Source: Erysipelotrichaceae bacterium | GTDB lineage: Bacteria > Bacillota_I > Bacilli_A > Erysipelotrichales > Erysipelotrichaceae | Direction: 5' to 3' | Assembly (NCBI GenBank): GCA_003543215.1 | Contig: DPJD01000001.1 | Span: 492,860 to 556,859, forward strand | DNA length: 64,000 nt | Part shown: positions 27,158-36,366 of the stretch, piece by piece | Layout of the letters: the number at the start of each line of letters is the position of its first letter | Position numbering within the stretch: the first letter of the stretch is position 1 | Notes under the pieces: model-generated | What the model was told of the DNA's origin: nothing | The model's database searches: none | Seen by the model: only the letters and a program-made list of their open reading frames with translations | Position numbers and translations under genes: made by a program

Positions 27158-27432
27158 TGTTTTTTTGTTTATTTTATTAGAACAGCACTTTTCTGCATAC
27201 TTTATAGTATTTAACAATCCATTCTTTTATAAAATAATTTAGATTTAATCAAAGTTACTAATATTTATGTAGCGAATGTTTAGTTGACTAAACATACACA
27301 TTCTCATTTCTTTTTCTGATCAAACGTTAACGTTATACACAGTATAAAACGAATGAAAATTAAAAGATGATTTAAGTCTTAATGTAAAATATAGTTGCAT
27401 TAATAATTATCTAACTATTTATTAAAAGAAGT
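27158..27432. other. Non-coding left edge of the maltodextrin cassette
   Basis: AT-rich with no gene. CAAACGTTAACG (about 27323-27334) contains a short palindrome of unknown role. Confidence 0.3.
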
Positions 27433-27573
27433 TTGACAATATTCATATTTGATGCTAAATTGTAAATAGAATGCAACCGGTTGCATATAATATTGATTGT
27501 TCACACTAATTCAATAAATATAATTAATAATAATATAAGTATAATTGATTGTGCTTAGTGCAACCGGTTACAT
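27433..27573 (+). promoter_or_regulatory. Promoter with two LacI-type operators
   Basis: -35 TTGACA (27433-27438), 17-bp spacer, -10 TAAATT (27456-27461). Then the palindrome ATGCAACCGGTTGCAT (27471-27486) and a near copy GTGCAACCGGTTACAT (27558-27573), the second just before the regulator's ribosome-binding site. The CAACCGGTTG core is typical of LacI/GalR-family maltose operators. The spacing of 87 bp between centres is close to a whole number of helical turns (about eight), which would allow DNA looping. This indicates autoregulation and control of the downstream operon. Confidence 0.85.
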
Positions 27574-27592
27574 AATTAGTAAGGAAAGACAC

Positions 27593-28609
27593 ATGGCAAA
27601 CATTAAGGAAGTAGCAAAAGCAGCTGGAGTATCTAGCTCTACTGTATCAAGAGTAATCAACCATAGCCCCTCAATTTCAGATGAAACTAAAGAAAAGGTC
27701 TTTAATGTAATCAAAGCAATGAATTATTCTCCAAGTAGCATAGCGAAAGCTTTAACCAACAATAAATCGTATACGGTTACACTACTTGTTGATGTTGATG
27801 ATGAAAAATCATTTCAAAATCCATTTTTCTATGAAATTATGCATGGTATCGAAAAATTTGTATATAAAAAAGAGTATAGCCTAATAGTTGCCAACCTGAA
27901 TACAACAATGAAGAAAGAAAGCATTCTTGACTGGTTGGTTAAGAGTAAAAGAACAGATGGTGTAATTCTTCCCTCATCTATTTTAAATTCTCATATAGTA
28001 AAAGATTTAAAAAGAGAAGGTGTTCCTTTTGTTGCGATAGGCGAAACAACACATTTGAAAGAATCTTTTAGTTGGGTAGACATAGACAATAAAAAGGGTG
28101 CTGAGATGGCAACTTACGAATTATTAAATAATGGATTCTCTAGAATTGCTTTCATTGGATTGGATAAGAATAAAATATTTTCAAATAGACGTTACGAAGG
28201 ATATTGCAGTGCGCTCGAAAAAAGTGATTTGCAATTGGATAAATTGATCGTCATAGAATGCATTAATAATAAAAATGAAGGTTATACACAGATGAAGAAA
28301 CTTTTAGAAAGTAATTCAGCACCTGATGCTGTAATTTGTGCAGATAACACGATTAGCATTGGTGTTATTAGAGCTATACAAGAAAAAGGATTATCGATAC
28401 CTAAAGATATCGGGATAATAAGTTTCGATACTAACCAAGTTGCTGAACTTTTATATCCAACAGTAAGTACTGTTAATGTCAATCTATTTGAATTAGGATA
28501 TCAATCTGCAAAAATTCTTTTCGAGCATATTGAAAACAACCACACGTTGGATCAAGGTCTGCTTATTTCAACAAATATTGAAACTCGTGAAACAACAAAA
28601 TCTCGTTAG
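27593..28609 (+). CDS. LacI-family regulator of the maltodextrin cassette
   Basis: About 338 residues. The real start is ATG 27593 after AAGGAAAG, giving the canonical N-terminus ANIKEVAKAAGVSSSTVSRV with the helix-turn-helix at residues 4-23 and the hinge helix SSIAKALTNN. The earlier TTG start would add residues encoded by the operator. The periplasmic-binding-like sensor follows (GVPFVAIGE, AIQEKGLSIPKDIGIISFD). It lies upstream of, and collinear with, an alpha-glucan hydrolase and sugar ABC transporter genes, so it most likely senses maltose or maltodextrin and represses them through the operators at 27471 and 27558. Confidence 0.93.
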   Translation: MANIKEVAKAAGVSSSTVSRVINHSPSISDETKEKVFNVIKAMNYSPSSIAKALTNNKSYTVTLLVDVDDEKSFQNPFFYEIMHGIEKFVYKKEYSLIVANLNTTMKKESILDWLVKSKRTDGVILPSSILNSHIVKDLKREGVPFVAIGETTHLKESFSWVDIDNKKGAEMATYELLNNGFSRIAFIGLDKNKIFSNRRYEGYCSALEKSDLQLDKLIVIECINNKNEGYTQMKKLLESNSAPDAVICADNTISIGVIRAIQEKGLSIPKDIGIISFDTNQVAELLYPTVSTVNVNLFELGYQSAKILFEHIENNHTLDQGLLISTNIETRETTKSR

Positions 28610-28663
28610 TTCGGAAATCATAATAATAGTTGTTAGAAAGGGAAAATAGATAGCGTTCGCTGT

Positions 28664-30409
28664 TTGTGTAAAAAAATGAATCAATATCTGTGTAAACATA
28701 AAGAAACAAAAGAATACATATATCCAATTAGAAGAAACTCACTAATTATAAAGTTTGAGTGTCATTTAGAAAAACCTATTCAGGTAAATCTTATCTATTG
28801 GAAAAGATTTAATGAAAGTAGAAAAAAAACAATCAAATTAGAATCATATGATTTAGAGAATAAAAGTAATTACTATTTTTGTGAGTTAACTTTTAAAGAA
28901 CCTGTTAGATATTTAAATTACTGTTTCGAGGTTATATCTTATAACGAAAAAAGATATTACACACCAACAGGATTTAAGGAAACACAAAATGGCGAGTATT
29001 TTGAATTTCAGAGTACAAATGAGTTAGATATATTTACAATTCCTTCATGGGCTGAAGGAATTACAGGATATCATATCTTTCCAGATAGATTTCATATTGG
29101 AAAAGAATCGAATCAATCATTTCAAAATTGGGAAAACAAGCCTGATCGAATAAGTTCGTTTGGAGGTAACCTACAAGGTATTTCAAATAAGTTAGATTAC
29201 TTAAATGAATTAGGAATTGAAGTTATCTTTTTAACACCCATATTTACTTCTAATTCAAATCATAAATATGATACTGTAAATTATTTTGAGATTGATCCTT
29301 CTTTTGGAACACTTAATGATCTTCAAAACTTAGTTGACCTGGCGCATAAAAAACAAATAAAAATTGTACTAGATGGAGTATTCAATCATATTGGTTATTA
29401 TTCTTTTCAATTTCAAGATGTAATAAAACTAGGCAAAGAATCTCAATATTGGAATTGGTTTTACATCAATGGCGATAACATTGATACAGAAAATGTTAAC
29501 TATGAATGTGTTGGTGATTATAAGTGGATGCCAAAATTAAGATATTCATCGCCTTCTTTACGAGCATTTATATTATCCGTCGGAACTTATTGGATTAAAG
29601 AAACAAATATTGATGGATGGAGATTAGATGTAGCTGATGAAGTGGATTATACATTCTTGCAGGAATTCAGAAAAGCAACTAAATCAATCAATCAAGAAAT
29701 CTTATTAATAGGTGAGACTTGGCATGATGGAAGAGATTTATTAAGAGGTGATCAATTAGACTCCGTAATGAATTATTTATTTAGAACGAATGTTATTGAG
29801 TATTTCATTAATAGAAGTATAGACAAGTTTGATTTTCAATCAAGAATTGAAAAATTGCTATTCTCATATCCTATACAAGTAACAAACATTTTATATAACC
29901 TTTTAGGAAGTCATGATACAAAAAGAATTCTAACTGTTTGTGAAGGGGATTTATCAATTTTTAAAATGGTCATTGGATTTCAAATGACATATCCGGGAAT
30001 GCCAATTATTTATTATGGTGATGAAGCCGGAACTGAAGGTGAAACAGATCCAGATTGTAGAGCAACTATGAAATGGGCATCGATTAACCAAGATATTTTA
30101 CGGTTCTATCAAAAGATGATTCAACTTAGAAAAGAGCATAAAGCATTAACTATTGGAGATTTTAAACATTTAGATTTAGATGAATCTATATATGGGTTTG
30201 TTAGAAAGTATGAAACTGCATCGATTATTACACTTTTTAACACTACTGAAAGTGGAAAGAGTATTAATCTTGATATTTCAATTTTTAAAAGTTTGAATGT
30301 ACCCAAGAAAAAAGAACAAAACATTAAGTTATTTATAGAGTCAAAAGCATTTAGAATCATAAAAATAGTTGAAGTAGATATGGAAATAAGAATAGAAGAT
30401 CTTATCTAA
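28664..30409 (+). CDS. GH13 neopullulanase/cyclomaltodextrinase-type glucan hydrolase
   Basis: A cytoplasmic GH13 enzyme of about 577-581 residues. An N-terminal beta-sandwich domain (residues 1-120) precedes the (beta/alpha)8 barrel, as in GH13_20 enzymes. Catalytic residues: nucleophile Asp in GWRLDVADE (about 318), acid/base Glu in LIGETWHD (about 346) and transition-state Asp in GSHDTKR (about 413). DGVFNHIG is the conserved region I. No signal peptide, so it degrades imported maltodextrins. The listed start is TTG 28664; ATG 28676 is equally possible and neither has a strong ribosome-binding site. It sits between its LacI regulator and the ABC importer. Confidence 0.88.
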   Translation: MCKKMNQYLCKHKETKEYIYPIRRNSLIIKFECHLEKPIQVNLIYWKRFNESRKKTIKLESYDLENKSNYYFCELTFKEPVRYLNYCFEVISYNEKRYYTPTGFKETQNGEYFEFQSTNELDIFTIPSWAEGITGYHIFPDRFHIGKESNQSFQNWENKPDRISSFGGNLQGISNKLDYLNELGIEVIFLTPIFTSNSNHKYDTVNYFEIDPSFGTLNDLQNLVDLAHKKQIKIVLDGVFNHIGYYSFQFQDVIKLGKESQYWNWFYINGDNIDTENVNYECVGDYKWMPKLRYSSPSLRAFILSVGTYWIKETNIDGWRLDVADEVDYTFLQEFRKATKSINQEILLIGETWHDGRDLLRGDQLDSVMNYLFRTNVIEYFINRSIDKFDFQSRIEKLLFSYPIQVTNILYNLLGSHDTKRILTVCEGDLSIFKMVIGFQMTYPGMPIIYYGDEAGTEGETDPDCRATMKWASINQDILRFYQKMIQLRKEHKALTIGDFKHLDLDESIYGFVRKYETASIITLFNTTESGKSINLDISIFKSLNVPKKKEQNIKLFIESKAFRIIKIVEVDMEIRIEDLI

Positions 30410-30420
30410 ATAGAAATACC

Positions 30421-30585
30421 AAAGGAGTAAAAAAATGAAAACATAGGGATTTATAGTTAAGAACAGAAGTTCTTAACTAACTATATAAAATAAGGGAGGT
30501 AAAGCAAGAAATTGATTTAAAAAGGTTTAAAAGTTTAGTTATAAGATAAGAATTAAAGGAAGAAAATTAAACAAAAGGAAAAAAA
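30421..30585 (+). promoter_or_regulatory. Leader of the binding-protein gene with mini-ORF and perfect hairpin
   Basis: AAAGGAG precedes ATG AAA ACA TAG (30435-30446), a three-codon frame copying the start of the next gene (MKT). It is followed by AGTTAAGAAC-AGA-(A)GTTCTTAACT (30455-30478), a perfect 10-bp stem without a U-run, then a second GGGAGG (30494) that leads nowhere. The real ribosome-binding site AAAAGGAAAA lies before 30586. It could stabilise the 5' end of the highly expressed binding-protein mRNA, or be a decayed duplicate start. Confidence 0.5.
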
Positions 30586-31827
30586 ATGAAAACAAAAAGT
30601 TTTATAATTATTTTATTAGTTTTGCTTGGAATAGCCTCACTAACTGGATGTACCACAAAAACTACAGAAGTAATTACAATTGAATTTTGGCATAACTATT
30701 CAGCAGGTGATGGACAAGTAGAAGTTTTGGAAAACTTAATTGCAGAATTTGAAGATGCAAATCCAAATGTCAAGGTTCATCAAGTATTTATGGACTGGTC
30801 TGCACTTAAAAACAGTGTTGTTCTTGGTGCATCAACTAGTGTGTTACCAGATGTATTACGTGGGGACATCGCGTTTGTTCCTCAGTTTCAAAGTTTAAAT
30901 ATTTTGTTACCATTAAGTGATTATGAAGATTATGATGCTCAAGCAGCTAAAGTATTGGGACAACCAAATAGTTCAAACTTAATGGGTTCTGATTATTATG
31001 GTATTGCTGCAAATACTAACACAAAGATTTTGTTTTATAATTCTACACTACTAGCAGCAGCTGGTCTTAATGCACCAACAACTCTAGACGAAGTTTGGTC
31101 AACAGCAACTACATTGACAAAGGATAGTGTTATTGGATATGTAGAACCATGGACTGGAATATGGAATGTTGGACCATATATTTGGAGTGAAGGTGGCGAT
31201 GTATTGTCACCAGATAATACAACTGCACAAGGATATATTAATAGTTCAATCGTAGTAGACGTCATTCAAAATTTAGCTGACTTATATGCGGCCGGTGTAG
31301 TTGCTGGACCATCAATGGATCCAGGAGCTGTTGGCGATACAGATGGATGGTCAGCAGGAACTTATGCTATGGAATTAGATGGACCTTGGAGAGGCGCATC
31401 TAACACTGCTGCGGGCATAGAATTTGATGCAATTCCACTTCCAAAAGGTAGTGCTGGTTCAATTAGCGTTCTTGGTGGAGAAAACTTCATGCAATTTAGT
31501 GCTTCTGATGAAGAACATCAAAAGGCAGCTTGGGAATTTGTAAAATTTATGACAGATACTCATGCACAAGTTGAAATGGCAAAAGTCGGACAAATGCCTG
31601 TTAATTTAGAAGCATTAACAAATGATGAAGCAATAGCAGCAATGCCATTGTTACCAGTATTTGCTGAAGCCTTGAAAACTGCAAAACCACGTCCTGTTAT
31701 TCCGGAATGGAGTGAAGTTGAAAATATTATTGCTACTAAAGTAGCTGAAGCTATCACAGGAGCTAAACCAGTTCAAACTGCATTAGATGAAGCAGCAACT
31801 GAAATTGATGCTTTATTAGGTAGTTAA
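30586..31827 (+). CDS. Maltodextrin-type ABC transporter substrate-binding lipoprotein
   Basis: A 413-residue extracellular binding protein of the MalE/cluster-B family. It has a lipoprotein signal peptide: MKTKSF, hydrophobic core, and lipobox SLTGC with Cys22. The mature start is IEFWHNYSAGDGQVEVLENLI, described here by its EFWHNYSAG motif typical of sugar-binding proteins, and aromatic residues (WTGIWNVGPYIW, DGPWRG) are suited to stacking on sugars. The Ala/Pro-rich codon use is normal for the window. It is the first transporter gene; a stem-loop between it and the permease genes probably allows a higher level of this protein. Confidence 0.93.
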   Translation: MKTKSFIIILLVLLGIASLTGCTTKTTEVITIEFWHNYSAGDGQVEVLENLIAEFEDANPNVKVHQVFMDWSALKNSVVLGASTSVLPDVLRGDIAFVPQFQSLNILLPLSDYEDYDAQAAKVLGQPNSSNLMGSDYYGIAANTNTKILFYNSTLLAAAGLNAPTTLDEVWSTATTLTKDSVIGYVEPWTGIWNVGPYIWSEGGDVLSPDNTTAQGYINSSIVVDVIQNLADLYAAGVVAGPSMDPGAVGDTDGWSAGTYAMELDGPWRGASNTAAGIEFDAIPLPKGSAGSISVLGGENFMQFSASDEEHQKAAWEFVKFMTDTHAQVEMAKVGQMPVNLEALTNDEAIAAMPLLPVFAEALKTAKPRPVIPEWSEVENIIATKVAEAITGAKPVQTALDEAATEIDALLGS

Positions 31828-31850
31828 TTACTCATATTAAATGAATTTAT

Positions 31851-31879
31851 GGGGTATGGTAAATTAATTATTATACCCC
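31851..31879 (+). terminator. Intercistronic stem-loop between binding-protein and permease genes
   Basis: GGGGTAT...ATACCCC with a 15-base loop followed by a T-rich run. It probably acts as a partial terminator or 3' stabiliser, the usual way binding proteins are made in excess over permeases. Confidence 0.65.
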
Positions 31880-31918
31880 TTATATTTAATTATATCTAAG
31901 GAGACACAAATTAACCGT

Positions 31919-32824
31919 ATGTTACAATTAAAGAAGAATGGTTTTGTAAAGTGTTTTGATTGGAGAACTTTGGTGATTTTTATCCCAGGGTTAATTTTTG
32001 TTTCCATGTTTGTGTTTTATCCAATGATTAAAATGATTGTTATGAGTTTTTTTGATTGGAAAATTGGATATCAACAAATTTCTCCGTTTGTTGGTCTTGG
32101 TAATTACAAAGAAGTTTTAAACGATCCAATCGCAAAAACAGCTATAGTTAATACTTTTGCCTATGTTGTTGTAACTGTACCATTACAAATGGCATTAGGA
32201 TTGTTAATTGCTGTCTTAATTAATGGAATTACAAAACATTCTGTTTTCTTTAGAATTTCATACTATTTACCTGTAATCACTTCATGGGTTATTGTTGCTT
32301 TGCTATTTAGATATATATTTAGTAATTATGGACTCTTAAACTATTTTATTACAGATAAACTTCATATTGTTACTGAGCCAATTGGTTGGTTAAGTACTAG
32401 ATGGTCAGCATTATTTGTAGCAATGATTTTAGGTATTTGGAAAGGTATAGGCTGGAATATGATAATATTTTTGGCAGCCTTACAAGCTGTATCAAAAGAT
32501 CAATATGAAGCTGCAGATATGGATGGAGCAAATCGGGTACAAAAATTCTTTTATATTACAATTCCAGGGATTAAGGGAACAATTGTATTTGCTCTTATTA
32601 TGCTAACTATTGGTGCGTTTAACACTTATACTCCTATTTCTGTATTAACAGGAGGGAATCCATACCATCAAACCGAAGTTGTTCTGACATGGATGTATTT
32701 TCAAACATTTGATGCATTAAACATGGGATACTCAGCTGCGTTATCAGTTATTATAGCGTTAATTATTCTTATTATTACTATAGTTATGTTTAAATTAACA
32801 AGATTTAGCGGAGATACAAAATGA
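31919..32824 (+). CDS. Sugar ABC transporter permease (MalF type)
   Basis: A 301-residue inner-membrane permease with six predicted membrane helices. The EAA loop that contacts the ATPase is seen in YEAADMDGANRVQKFFYITIP (given here by its core EAADMDGA, about residues 198-205). The N-terminal cytoplasmic tail is short. The ribosome-binding site AAGGAG is 15 bases before ATG 31919, a slightly long spacing. It overlaps the next permease gene by four bases (ATGA). It partners the MalG-type protein; the ATPase subunit is not in this locus and is probably a shared MsmX/UgpC-type protein elsewhere. Confidence 0.93.
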   Translation: MLQLKKNGFVKCFDWRTLVIFIPGLIFVSMFVFYPMIKMIVMSFFDWKIGYQQISPFVGLGNYKEVLNDPIAKTAIVNTFAYVVVTVPLQMALGLLIAVLINGITKHSVFFRISYYLPVITSWVIVALLFRYIFSNYGLLNYFITDKLHIVTEPIGWLSTRWSALFVAMILGIWKGIGWNMIIFLAALQAVSKDQYEAADMDGANRVQKFFYITIPGIKGTIVFALIMLTIGAFNTYTPISVLTGGNPYHQTEVVLTWMYFQTFDALNMGYSAALSVIIALIILIITIVMFKLTRFSGDTK

Positions 32825-33696
32825 GTAAGAACAAATCAATAACTAAGATTGGTCAACACAAAAGGAATAGGATGATGTATTTTAGATATGCAATATTGAT
32901 TCTTGGAATTTTCATTGTTGTTATTCCAATGATTTATATGGTTATTTCTTCCTTAAAGGACAATAGCGTTACTTTTATATATCCTCCAATATTGTTTCCG
33001 CCTTTTAATGAGTTAACTTTGGGAAACTATAAATATATATTAGAAAACGTAATGTTTTTTAGATATTTGTTTAATACTATTTTTGTTTCTACGGCAACAG
33101 TTGTTATTGCTGCAATTATTTCCTCATTGCTTGCCTATTCATTTGCGAGACTAAAAATTCCCGGAAAGAAGATTATATTTGGTTTTTTAATTTCAATCAT
33201 GCTGATTCCTGGCTTAGCAATGATTATTCCTCAATTTGAACTTGCCGCATTTTTTGGTTTAATTGATAATACTTGGGGTGTAATTCTATTTTATAGTGCT
33301 TGGGTAATTCCTTTTTCAACATTCTTACTTAAAGGATATATAGAAGACAATATTCCTATAGAGTTAGATGAGTCTATTTTGATCGATGGAGGAAGTATAT
33401 TTACAATATATAGATACATTATTATTCCGATGGTTTCACCTGCGATTGCAGCAGTAAGCATTCTAAACTTTCTATTTCCATTTGAAGAACTTGGATGGTC
33501 ACAAGCAATACTTAAAACTGATATTATAAGAACAATGCCAGTTGCAATAACAATGTTCTTTCAAGCACATAATAGAACAGATTGGGGATATGTTTTTGCG
33601 ATGTCTGTTATGGCTATGATTCCAGTTGTTATATTTTTCTTAGTTCTTCAGAAATATTTTGTTAAAGGATTAACATCAGGATCTGTTAAAGGCTAG
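32821..33696 (+). CDS. Sugar ABC transporter permease (MalG type)
   Basis: A 291-residue second permease with six membrane helices. The EAA motif appears as ELDESILIDGGSIFTIYRY (core DESILIDGGS, about residues 182-191), in which the usual E-A-A is altered to D-E-S. Start codon overlaps the malF-type stop (ATGA), so translation is coupled. It is the last gene before a 258-bp gap and att copy 3, which closes this cassette. Confidence 0.92.
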   Translation: MSKNKSITKIGQHKRNRMMYFRYAILILGIFIVVIPMIYMVISSLKDNSVTFIYPPILFPPFNELTLGNYKYILENVMFFRYLFNTIFVSTATVVIAAIISSLLAYSFARLKIPGKKIIFGFLISIMLIPGLAMIIPQFELAAFFGLIDNTWGVILFYSAWVIPFSTFLLKGYIEDNIPIELDESILIDGGSIFTIYRYIIIPMVSPAIAAVSILNFLFPFEELGWSQAILKTDIIRTMPVAITMFFQAHNRTDWGYVFAMSVMAMIPVVIFFLVLQKYFVKGLTSGSVKG

Positions 33697-33953
33697 TAAT
33701 CTTAAATCAAGATAATCGATAATCCTTTGTATATTTCACAATGGTATAAGCTTGAAAATAGCGCTAAATTGTAATTACGTAAAAGAATACTTTTCCTGGA
33801 TTGAATTGGATTTAGATTATAGTAGGCGTTAAAATTCATAGGGTAGTAAGTAGGTAGTTTTTTTGGAAAAATAGATCGATGACTTAAGGAATCTTAAATA
33901 TAATAAGTGTAGAAATCCTTGTAGAATTAATTTACAATACAAAGAATAGTTTA
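33697..33953. other. Non-coding right edge of the maltodextrin cassette
   Basis: About 257 bp, AT-rich, no gene or clear terminator. It leads directly into att copy 3. Confidence 0.35.
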
Positions 33954-34207
33954 TGGGTCACAACTGGGTCACGGAATTTCAAATATATGTTAAATTCTTG
34001 TGCTATCTTGTATAATTATATTAGCTTATATGCAGTTATATAGCACTTTATGAAGTTTTACGTAGGGATATATAGAAATCCCATCATCCGCTCCATCCGT
34101 AACATAAGCCTATAAAAGGGCTTTTTTTGTTGTAAAATTGCACATAATTGCATAAAACTTTATAAAATTTCTATCTATGTGACCCAGTTGGGTCACATAT
34201 GGGTCAT
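33954..34207 (+). repeat. Dispersed att-like repeat, copy 3, with right-hand arm sites
   Basis: Left part 33954-34096: TGGGTCACAACTGGGTCAC, AT-rich body, and the tRNA-Gly-like core ending CCGCTCCAT at 34096. A terminator-like hairpin AAGCC-TATAAAAG-GGCTT with T7 follows (34106-34128). Then comes TTGCACATAATTGCATAAAACTT-type sequence and a right arm GTGACCCAGTTGGGTCAC (34179-34196) plus one more TGGGTCAT. Copies 3 and 4 share this whole right half. It has the layout of a complete attP: arm-type sites on both sides of a core. Confidence 0.85.
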
Positions 34208-34326
34208 ATAAATGACTTGAATACATATTCCTTCTATCGTTATTTGATTTTTAGGTAGGGTCTCTCTTTTCTTATTTAAGAAATTTATGCAACAATCCAC
34301 TTTCAAAATTGTTTGCGTATATGAGG

Positions 34327-34355
34327 TTGACATGGTAAAAATCATATGTTAGGCT
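34327..34355 (+). promoter_or_regulatory. Probable promoter of the riboflavin operon
   Basis: TTGACA (34327-34332), 17-bp spacer, TAGGCT (34350-34355), 20 bases before the FMN riboswitch P1 stem. Confidence 0.55.
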
Positions 34356-34374
34356 ATTGTTGCAAAATCAAATG

Positions 34375-34480
34375 ATCTTCAGGGCAGGGTGAAATTCCTG
34401 ACCGGCGGTATAGCCCGCGAACCGTAAGGTTGATTCGGTTTAACTCCGAAGCCGACAGTAAAGTCTGGATGGAAGAAGAT
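34375..34480 (+). ncRNA. FMN riboswitch (RFN element)
   Basis: All conserved blocks are present: AGGGCAGGGTGAAATTCC, GACCGGCGGTATAGCCCGCGA split at the P-stems, CCGACAGTAAAGTCTGGATG and the closing GAAGAAG. The P1 stem pairs ATCTTC (34375-34380) with GAAGAT (34475-34480). When FMN binds, the downstream terminator at 34539 should form and switch off the rib operon. Confidence 0.97.
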
Positions 34481-34538
34481 TCATAAGTTTTTAGTTATCC
34501 TTTTCAATATGGGTGACTTAAGACGAAATTAACTATCA

Positions 34539-34569
34539 AGCCCTGAGATATTTATCACAGGGTTTTGTC
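34539..34569 (+). terminator. Riboswitch-controlled terminator of the rib operon
   Basis: Stem CCCTGAGATA / TATCACAGGG followed by TTTTGTCTATTTT, between the FMN aptamer and ribD; the expected expression platform. Confidence 0.85.
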
Positions 34570-34595
34570 TATTTTACACACTTTGGAGGTAAAGC

Positions 34596-35720
34596 TTGGA
34601 TATTAATTATATGAAAGCTGCACTAAAACTAGCAGCACTTGGAGTTGGATACGTTCATCCGAATCCACTCGTAGGGGCAATTATCGTAAAAAATAAGATT
34701 GTGATTGGGCAAGGGTATCATCGAGTGTATGGTGGTCCACACGCAGAAATAGAAGCATTTAAAAATGCAACAGAAGATGTTAGTGGCGCAACTATGTATG
34801 TAACATTAGAACCGTGTATACATTTTGGGAAAACTCCTCCTTGTGCTCATGCAATAGTTGAGAAAGGTATCAAACGTGTTGTTATAGGGATGTTGGATCC
34901 AAATCCTTTGGTATCGGGAAAAGGCATTGATTATCTTAGAAAGGCTGGAATAGAAGTAATATGTGGTGTTTTAGAAGATGAAGCTAAAAAGCAAAATGAA
35001 ATATTCCTTAAGTATATTACGAAAAAAGAACCTTTCGTAATTATGAAGTCTGCAATGACGCTTGATGGAAAAATTGCGACACATACATCGTCTTCTAAAT
35101 GGGTTACAGGCGAATCTGCTCGCGAATACGTACATCAATTACGTCACCAGGTTACTGGAATCATGGTGGGTATTGGAACAGTTTTAGCGGATGATCCGAG
35201 TTTGACAACTCGTTTGCAAAATGGTGTTGGTAAAGATCCTATAAGAATTATTGTAGATAGCAATTTACGTATACCTGAGACTGCGAAAGTAATAACTCAA
35301 ATAAGTGATGCTAGAACAATAATTGCAGTTACTGAACATGTTGATTCAGAAAAAATTAAGCGTTTAGAATCAATTGGAGTATTGATTATCCGAATTCCTT
35401 CTAAAAATCATCGTGTTGATCTCAAAGCCTTAATGATTGAATTGGGAAGATATGAAATCGATAGCATTCTGCTTGAAGGTGGAAGTGAACTCAACTATTC
35501 TGCAATTGAGGATGGAATTGTTGATAAATTCTTAGTGTTTATTGGAAATAAAATAGTGGGTGGTAACGCGGCAAAAACACCGATAGGTGGGCTTGGTATT
35601 GCTGAGATGACTGACGCAATGCTTTTGGATTTTGATTCAATACACAAAATTGGCGACGATTTGTTAATTGAAGCGTATCTAAGAAAGAGGATAGAAAATA
35701 ATGTTCACAGGATTGGTTGA
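34596..35720 (+). CDS. ribD: Bifunctional diaminohydroxyphosphoribosylaminopyrimidine deaminase / reductase
   Basis: A 374-residue two-domain enzyme for the second and third steps of riboflavin synthesis. The N-terminal deaminase has the zinc motifs HAEIEAF (about residues 48-54) and PCIHFGKTPPC (about 73-83). The C-terminal NADPH-dependent reductase begins near TLDGKIATHTSSSKWVTG and includes ILLEGGSELNYSAI. The start is TTG 34596, set by TTTGGAGG six bases upstream; the in-frame ATG at 34611 lacks such a site. It is the first gene of the FMN-riboswitch operon and overlaps ribE by 20 bases. Confidence 0.96.
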   Translation: MDINYMKAALKLAALGVGYVHPNPLVGAIIVKNKIVIGQGYHRVYGGPHAEIEAFKNATEDVSGATMYVTLEPCIHFGKTPPCAHAIVEKGIKRVVIGMLDPNPLVSGKGIDYLRKAGIEVICGVLEDEAKKQNEIFLKYITKKEPFVIMKSAMTLDGKIATHTSSSKWVTGESAREYVHQLRHQVTGIMVGIGTVLADDPSLTTRLQNGVGKDPIRIIVDSNLRIPETAKVITQISDARTIIAVTEHVDSEKIKRLESIGVLIIRIPSKNHRVDLKALMIELGRYEIDSILLEGGSELNYSAIEDGIVDKFLVFIGNKIVGGNAAKTPIGGLGIAEMTDAMLLDFDSIHKIGDDLLIEAYLRKRIENNVHRIG

Positions 35721-36351
35721 AGAAATTGGTACAATTAAATTTATTGAAAAAAATGCAAAGTCTGCGCGTATCACTATTCAAGCGAAAGTAGTTTTGGATG
35801 GTCTGAAAATTGGAGATAGTATTAATACAAATGGAACATGCTTAACTGTAACCGATTTTGGAAGTTCATGGTTTACGGTTGATGTTATGGCAGAAACAAT
35901 GCGCAAGAGCAATCTAAACAATATTAAAAATGATCACGAAGTCAATTTGGAACGAGCTTTACGTCTTGGTGATCGTTTAGGTGGGCATATCGTCAGTGGA
36001 CATGTTGATGGTTTAGGTACGATTTCACAAATCGATTATGAGGAAAATGCTACTTGGCTAACAATTATGACCACCAATACAATCTTACGCTACATCATAT
36101 ATAAAGGATCCATCGCAATTGATGGTGTCAGTCTAACTGTGGCTTCTGTTGATAGTCGAACATTTAAGGTGTCCATAATTCCACATACAAATGCAATGAC
36201 AAGCTTGCATCGCAAACGTGTTGGTGACTTAGTGAATCTTGAATGCGATATGGTGGGCAAGTATATTGAAAAGTTTCTTCTACAAAGAGTAGATGATTCA
36301 ACGTCAAATAAATTAGATGAAAATTTCTTACGTGAAAATGGATTCATGTAG
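35701..36351 (+). CDS. ribE: Riboflavin synthase alpha chain
   Basis: A 216-residue enzyme that dismutates two 6,7-dimethyl-8-ribityllumazines to riboflavin. It shows the expected internal duplication: MFTGLVEEIGTI at the start of the first barrel, with GTCLTV, and the second barrel after HIVSGHVDGLGTI (about residue 97) with GVSLTVASVD. Both copies carry the lumazine-binding pattern. A short C-terminal extension of about 15 residues is unremarkable. Start ATG 35701 inside the end of ribD, with AAAGAGG upstream, indicating coupled translation. Confidence 0.96.
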   Translation: MFTGLVEEIGTIKFIEKNAKSARITIQAKVVLDGLKIGDSINTNGTCLTVTDFGSSWFTVDVMAETMRKSNLNNIKNDHEVNLERALRLGDRLGGHIVSGHVDGLGTISQIDYEENATWLTIMTTNTILRYIIYKGSIAIDGVSLTVASVDSRTFKVSIIPHTNAMTSLHRKRVGDLVNLECDMVGKYIEKFLLQRVDDSTSNKLDENFLRENGFM

Positions 36352-36366
36352 AAAAGAAGGAGAGAA

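Noticed and set aside
28664..28675. TTG 28664 as the certain start of the GH13 enzyme
   Set aside because: Neither TTG 28664 nor ATG 28676 has a convincing ribosome-binding site; left open, with the longer frame given.
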